Position numbers and translations under genes: made by a program. From the NCBI RefSeq assembly GCF_028640845.1, contig NC_080541.1, forward strand, positions 162,427,502-162,491,501: a stretch of DNA of 64,000 nt. Reading direction: 5' to 3'. Below the pieces are notes generated by a model, which was given only the letters and a program-made list of their open reading frames with translations, made no database searches and was not told the origin of the DNA. Shown in pieces: positions 45,901 through 53,600 of this stretch. Numbering within the stretch: position 1 is the stretch's first letter; each line of letters opens with the position of its first letter. This DNA is from Ahaetulla prasina. Lineage: Eukaryota; Chordata; Lepidosauria; Squamata; Colubridae.

Positions 45901-48460
45901 TATTGTTCACCAGATATTTTTTGTGCCAACGGACAATGTAAGTTGTTTCATACTCTGTGTTTCTTGATTTCTTTTAGCAACTAGAAATCCTAAACGTCAG
46001 TTGCTACACAGTTGTGATTTCTTGATATTATATGTCATTTTGGTCATGTTTGTGTTTGTAGATTGGATAAATTGCATTTTGACTGAAATGACACAAAAGC
46101 ACCTATACTAAATGAACTAATAATCTTGAGATTTAGAGGAAACAAAGTCTGTACATCTTACACTTAAGATAGGCCATTTGGAAAAGTTGGGGAACAATTT
46201 CCGAAAGCAAAAATGACAAAACTATCTATTAAAGAGTCTAGAGATTCTCAGTCATCCAGGTCAAGTTTGTCCCAAAGATGCTTTTTCAGGAGGCAACTGG
46301 ACTTTCTTGGTTTTTCTTTGAAGACATTTCGCTTCTCATTTCGCATCTTCAGGAGGGGTCTTCTGCTAATCTAAGTACCGTAACCTGGCAGGTTCCTAAC
46401 AAGTCCCTAAGTCATTTTTAAAATAAATAATCAATTAATTAAGCAAGCAAACAAGTTCATATACAGTATTTTGAGATTCTTTGTTTATAAAGATAAGCTA
46501 AATGTTGTATATAGTTTCTAATTTGGATAATCCAAAGAATGGGCAGAATTATACAAATGTCCACATGTGCAAGCTGAAGAAACTTGGTCATATTGCAAGG
46601 AGGGCCAACAAATGGTGAGCAGATCCTCAGTCTCCGATGATAACTAAAACCCCTTTGTACTTTGAATAGCTCCCATTATAAGAGCATAACAAGAAAATAC
46701 CTACTCCAAGTACTGATATGACCAAGTTTCATTATCAATGAATTATGATTGGGTAAATGCACTATATTAACCAATGGTTTGTTTGACCATGATCTACTAA
46801 ATAAGCAACAACTGATTGGGTTTACACTGCATGCTAAATTAAACCAGAATATGCTTTTTACTGCATATCACAAACACAAAGTTAGTATTCATACCTCAAT
46901 ATACAATTTTGGAGAGAAGTACAAGTAATCCTGGCTTTACCCTCATTCATTTAGTGACTGTTCAAAGTGACAAAGGCACTGAAAAAAGTGACCAATGAGC
47001 ATTTTTCACGCTTAAACTGTTGTAAGCGTGCATGGTCACATGATCACAATTCAGACACTTGGCATCTGGCCTGTATTTATGAGGGCTGCAGTGTCCCTGT
47101 GTCATGTGATCACCTTTTGTGACTTTCTGACAAGCAAACTCATCGGGGAAGCCAGATTTACTTAACAAATATGTTACTAACTTAACAACAGAAGTAATTC
47201 ACTTAACAACTGTGGCAAGAAACATCATAAAATGGGGCAAAACTCATTTAACAACTGTCTCAGTAATGAAAATTTTGGGCTTAATTGTGATCGTAAGTCG
47301 AGGACTACCTGTAACAACTTAATGACATTATTTTTGAAAGGAAAACTGGTGCAACCAAAAGAGTAATATATTTTACATTTTTGTCATGTATCACATCCTA
47401 GTAGAGATAGGGCTCTTAGAGCCTACATGATCAGTTTTATGTCTGCTAACTTGGATACCAACAATGGTATATTGTCTAAACATATGCACATCTTTAAGGT
47501 CATATGCATCCAGATAAAGCTCTAATAAATGAACGACCTGAGTCCAAGATTATAATGCACTCTTGTTTTGCCAATCTGCTAATTCAATATATATAGTTTA
47601 ATGGCAGGATCAAGTATCTTCTTTTTAGTCAATTTGAACACCGGTCTCTTATTTCGTCGGTTAACAGCTGTCAAATGCCATGTTAATAAAACATGATGCT
47701 GCTTTTTGGAGGATCTACGCAGTGATACTATGTTACTGCTGTTATTTAGTAATCGACCAGACCTGCCCAATTTCCTATGAGAGGGCAGAATTTTAAAAGA
47801 GAAAGAGAAATCTTATTTGTAAGGATAGGAGTTAAAAATGTTTTCCATGAAAGGCAATTACAGAACAGCTTCTTGATGCTATGATGAACTATTGACTATT
47901 TAAAGCCATGCCTGAGACTTGCATAATGGACAACTGCTTTTGTTACCATGCATCATTCTTCTGAGGATAGTCCATCATATAAAACAATATCCAGCTGACA
48001 TCTATAAAATCAAATGTTAAAAAGGGATTAACAAAGTACATTACACTTATCTGCTAAGTTTATTTTTAGATCATGGAAAACACGCTAAGCTATTCAGCAA
48101 TTCTCCATGTAGTTAAATCATGTTGTACAGCTTGGTAGTCATTGTGTTTTTACAAATATAGCTGTCAGAAGCTCCAACTCTTGAACTGCAGATTGGCTGT
48201 GTTATTTCAACACTTCCAAATAAGGGACCATAAGAAATCAGGGATAATTATCTCAGTGTGATATGCTTGTACCATCTAAAGTTCTCATATTCTTTGAAAC
48301 AAACTGGGATATTAACAAAGGGATGATGGAGAAGCACAACAAACGTCAAATTATTTATTAACATTTTTAGAGTTTATACTGCATAGAACTACCTACTGAT
48401 ACTTTTTATACTTCCTTTTTTATTCTAGTTTTTATACCTACTTTTTTATTCTCATGAGCT

Positions 48461-48491
<31 letters not shown>

Positions 48492-50572
48492 GATTTTTAT
48501 ACCGCCCTTCTCCCGAAGGACTCAGGGCGGTGTACAGGCAGAATAAAACAAACAATACAAATTACAATTAAAATGCAATTTAAAAAACTTATTTAAATTA
48601 GCCTGACGATTTAAAAATTTACCATACACTAAAAAACCCCATTTAAAATTAATAAAATTTGACATTTAAAATTCAATTTAAGCCAGCCCCGCGCGGATAA
48701 AAAGGTGTGTCTTCAGTTCGCGGCGAAAAGTCCGAAGGTCAGGTATTTGGCGTAAACCCGAGGGAAGCTCGTTCCAGAGTGTGGGAGCCCCCACAGAGAA
48801 GGCCCTTCCCCTGGGGGCCGCCAGCCGACATTGTTTGGCGGACGGCACCCTGAGAAGTCCCTCTCTGTGAGAGCGTACGGGTCGGTGGGAGGCATGTGGT
48901 AACAGCAGGCGGTCCCGTAGGTACCCAGGCCCTAAGTTATGAACAAGGAGAAGAAAATTTCCAAAGTCACTTGAGAATGAGGATGTTAACTCTATTCCCT
49001 TCCATATAAGTCCAGCTCTACCCATTTTAGAGTCTCAACTGTGATTTATGTATGTATTTGTTTAAATTATTAACATATTGCTTTTCATTTATACATAGAT
49101 CAAGGTTATTGTAATAATATAAAAGAAAAGCAACCCACAAAATGTGGCCTCTGAGTGTGTGGCATAATTAAGAAGCAATTAATGAGCTACTCAACCAGGC
49201 ATCTGGGATAAAACACATTATATTAAGTTAAATGCTAATAGACACACTCAGGAAAAAAATTACTGGAAAAAGACTGGAACATTTTTTTTCCATTTGAAAG
49301 CTAAACTATTTAAATATTGCAAAGGGAGAAATCGCATGTATACAATAATTATTATTATCCTACACAAAATGCCTTGGAGTATTAATTATTGTTATACTAT
49401 GTGCAGTTCCTCAGTGCCCTAGGATAATAAGAGGATAAGCAATATCAAAACTATATAATTCTGCCTTTTGTGAACCAAAACCAGAAATTATTTAAAGAAA
49501 TGCAGCTGGGCAATAGTGACCATCAATTTCATTTTTGAGGCAAATATTTTGATGATTTTTTTAAAAACCCAATATTGAAAATGAGCAAAGATATAAAATA
49601 ATATAAATACTGTATTTCAGCAACTCATAATGTATTACAAGTTATATATATGATAATGTATGACAATATTCTTTTCTGATTTTTTTGTTTATATCATAAT
49701 TAATTAATTATCATAATTTTGTTTCTATCATAATTAAGATTTTGCAACCAAAATAAAAGCCCATATTAAAACAGAACATTTTCCAAATATTTCTTAAATT
49801 CATATTTAGCAGTATATAGATATTTATGGTATCTCAAATTCTATTATTCTAAAAATACAACTACCTATCTCTAAAGCAAATACTATTTATAAATTATCTG
49901 TCATTGATGCTTCAATAGTAAGACTGTATACAAGACAAAGGGAGACACTGGCTATGTCAATATTGTATTTTCTGTATTGCAGAAAAGAGAGCTGAGAGAC
50001 AATAACTTCCTTGAGACCATTAGCAATCTTTTCAGATTACAGGTGATCTTTCATAATCTTGCAAGGTAGAAAGAATAACCATCTTTCTATGAGAGATTCA
50101 GATAATATATTTGGAATCTTTTTAAATGTATCCATTTATAATAGACAATTTATAATTTATAATAGACAATTTATAATTTACAATATACAATTTATAATTT
50201 ATAATAGACAATAGAATGGCCAGAGAGAAAATAAACGATTCAAATTCATCCAGCAAGCTTCAAGTTCAAAGGGTACTTAGACTTGGATTGGAAAATCCAG
50301 GTTCAGCACTTTTAACTATGACACTACACTAACTGTGCATTGTCTTTCGTTTTTGTAATCAGCTATGAGAATTTATACAAGAATCTGGTAAAACATTGTT
50401 TTGCATTCTGAGAACCTAAGTAGTCATTTAGACATTTCTCAGAGCTCTCTCTCTCCCTCCCTCTCTCTCTCTCCCCCACTGATCTATTTATCTATCTACC
50501 GTATCTCTCTCTTTCTCTCCATCTATCATCTACCTATGAATTCATATGTATCTCTATCTTTCATCTATCTAT

Positions 50573-50617
<45 letters not shown>

Positions 50618-53600
50618 ATCTAATTTATTTGCCACCCTCTCATAGTTCAGTAGACTCTTTTTTTATTTATTCATCAGTTTGTATTCTGCCTCAATCACCA
50701 AGTAACCATGAATTTTTAATAAAGATTATATTAGCATTGGAACTTACTGATTTTTGCTACATATGCTCAGAAAGTTTCCTTTCCTTGAATTATACAATTT
50801 CAGCATAAAATGTAAGAATATTTTTAATTTCTGACTTTTCAGAACTAGAAAAAGAAATACTTCACAGAAGATGTAACACCAAATAGTTGCAATCATTATT
50901 ATTTAAGTTAATAGGTTATACAAGAGTTGATGGGGGGTGGTTTCTTCTCCCTTTATGTCTCTTTTCGCCTATTTCCGTTGCTTCAGTCTGTTCCCTGCCC
51001 TTATATATTTCTTAGATTTATGTGACATTTTCCATCTAGGAGTTTAACCTGGCATAAATATTATTTTTTCTTCCATTTATGCACATAACAAACTTATAAG
51101 ACTGGTTGAACCAAGACTGGGCCAAAGTCATCTAGAGCAAACCTTGGGCCAAAGTCATCTAGAGTAGGGGCCAAAGTCATCTAGAGCAAACCTTGGCAAC
51201 TTTGAAACTTGTGGACTTCAACTCCCAGAGTTGAAGTCCACAAGTCTTAAAGTTGCCAAGGTTGGAAAGCCTTGATCTAGATCAGGGCTCTCCAACCTTG
51301 GCAACTTTGAAACTTGTGGACTTCAACTCCCATAATTCCTCCTGAGGAATTATGGGAGTTGAAGTCCACAAGTCTTAAAGTTGCCAAGTTTGGAGAGCCC
51401 TGAACTAGAGTATTTGAAAGAAAAAAACAGATTTGAGCCTCCTCTAGTCCAACTCAACATCTTAACCATTAAACAGACCAATTCTCCTACGTAAGTGTCA
51501 ATTCTTGTGTCTTTCTGGGCCACTGTGTCTTTAAGGAGCCTCTGGACAGTTCCAGCCATAGGGATTCTTTTCTATATATATGCATATGGTGGTTTGTCCG
51601 CTAGTGCTCCCCCCACCCCCATGCATTTCATTAAACCAGAGGAATTCTCGAATGAACAACATACACATACCCGTCACCAAGTGTACCTTTGGGACATTCC
51701 TAAAACAAGATTGCATCAGAATTCAATCTAATCCCATGCGTACCTATTTGAATTGCCATTATTTCAATAGGAATAGGCTTGCCTTATCTGTTTATGTACA
51801 ATGGTATTATAGTTATAGATTTTGTAAAAATAATAAAACCCTGTACATTTCCTTGTTAGATCAAAACCTGCTAAAGGAAAATGAACCAATCATGCAATAT
51901 GCACAAGAGGAAAAACATGTGCTTTTTGTCTTATATGCACATTCTTCACACATACAACTCCAGCACTTCTTTTGCAATTTTCTCACAATATCTAATTGTG
52001 ATTGTCTTCCTCTGGCTTTAATCACACATGTGCATGTGTACAAAATATATTAATTTTATATGATGGACTAAAATATTTTTTGAAATTACAGGAAGTCTGT
52101 TTGTCGTAACTATGTATACAATGAAATTTCATTTTAATGTATGCCAGTTAGTGCACATTTAAAGTGACAATAAAATTATTCTAACTATCGTCTGAAGTGG
52201 TGTAGTAATAGTGCAAGATTTAGTTTGCTATGAATTGTTTGTTCTTATTTCTGGTCAATATTTCAATCCATATTCAGGAAAACAATTCTGATCAAGAATG
52301 CTACAGTACCATATGAGTGTTTTCAGATCTCACAGATAATAAAAATGCAAACATCTGGCAAATAACTCTTCTCTTATTACAAATTGCAATCTAAATCCCA
52401 TTTCACAGGAAAATTGTTGTGTCAAATTATATTTTAAAACAGCTACTAAGTAACTCCAATTAATGATGACATTCAACCAGTGGCTGCAACAGGTGTTTGC
52501 CATGGGCAGCAGAGATTCAGCCACATCCTTTCCCTTTCCATCAGCTGTGCTCCAGATTTCTGCCTTCTCCCTACCATTAGCAGCAGGAAGACAAGGATTT
52601 TAAAGAGAATTATTGAAAGAAATGTGGGTTCACTGCCTCCGCTTCTCAAGCTGGAAAGCAGCTATCCTAAAGAGATACTTTGGATGTGGAATCTTTGTCC
52701 TTCTCTTTCCAAGGGATCATTCTAAAAATGTGCTCATTCTTCACTGCTATTATCATCAAGTGTCTGATTATTTGGGCTTTGAGAGGAAGCAGCTAGAGTC
52801 TGCTCTGGGTCATATCAATAGTACTCTGACTCTGGGTCATATCAATAGTGGCTAGGTTTTTTTTATACAGACAAAGCATCATAATTTGTTGTTGCTGCTG
52901 TTAATTTTAAGTCTACTTTTTTTAAAAAAACTGATCAGTTCAAGAAGGGGAACATAGTTATAATACCCTTGCCTCTATTTCTCCATGACAACCATCCTAT
53001 GAGATGGGTTAGGAGCAGTGGTTGGTTTCACTTACCTTTGCTACCAGTTCACTTGCGTGTGCACACACAAGCAAACTTGATGACATCTGGGCGGGTGGGC
53101 GGAGTCTCCTGCCACCGCTACCAGTTTGCCCGGACCGGGGCGAACCTGTAGCAACCCATCACTAGTTAGGAGAGACAGTGACAGGCCCAAGGTTTCCCAG
53201 CCAGTTTTTATTGGAGGCTTAAGATTCAGGGTTTTTTTAAAAAAAAATATTATTATTATTATTTCTATGCAGTATGTTTAGCATACTGCCAGGCTAACTC
53301 TTTTATTGGTTCCCATTTCTGAGGTAATATTTTGAAATTGTTTTCCTGTAAGTGTCAGCAGTCATAAAGCAGACAGCATAAAAGTTTAAAGTGATGTTTA
53401 GATAGTTTTAATGTTCCAGTTTGATTAATGAGCTTAAGCACCTGAGATCAACAGGAAATTGTGTGCTTCCTCTTCAGAATGGGCAATCTTGTCATTCCAT
53501 GTAGGGCTAAAACTGAAGTTTATTCAAATTCTTCTAAGTAATCTAAACCTAAAATCCAATCTAAAATTGCGACCAATTTTGGTAGCACTAGCATTTATAT

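Noticed and set aside
50401..50808. 135-codon Ser/Leu/Tyr-rich ORF
   Set aside because: Translation of CT and ATCT microsatellites.
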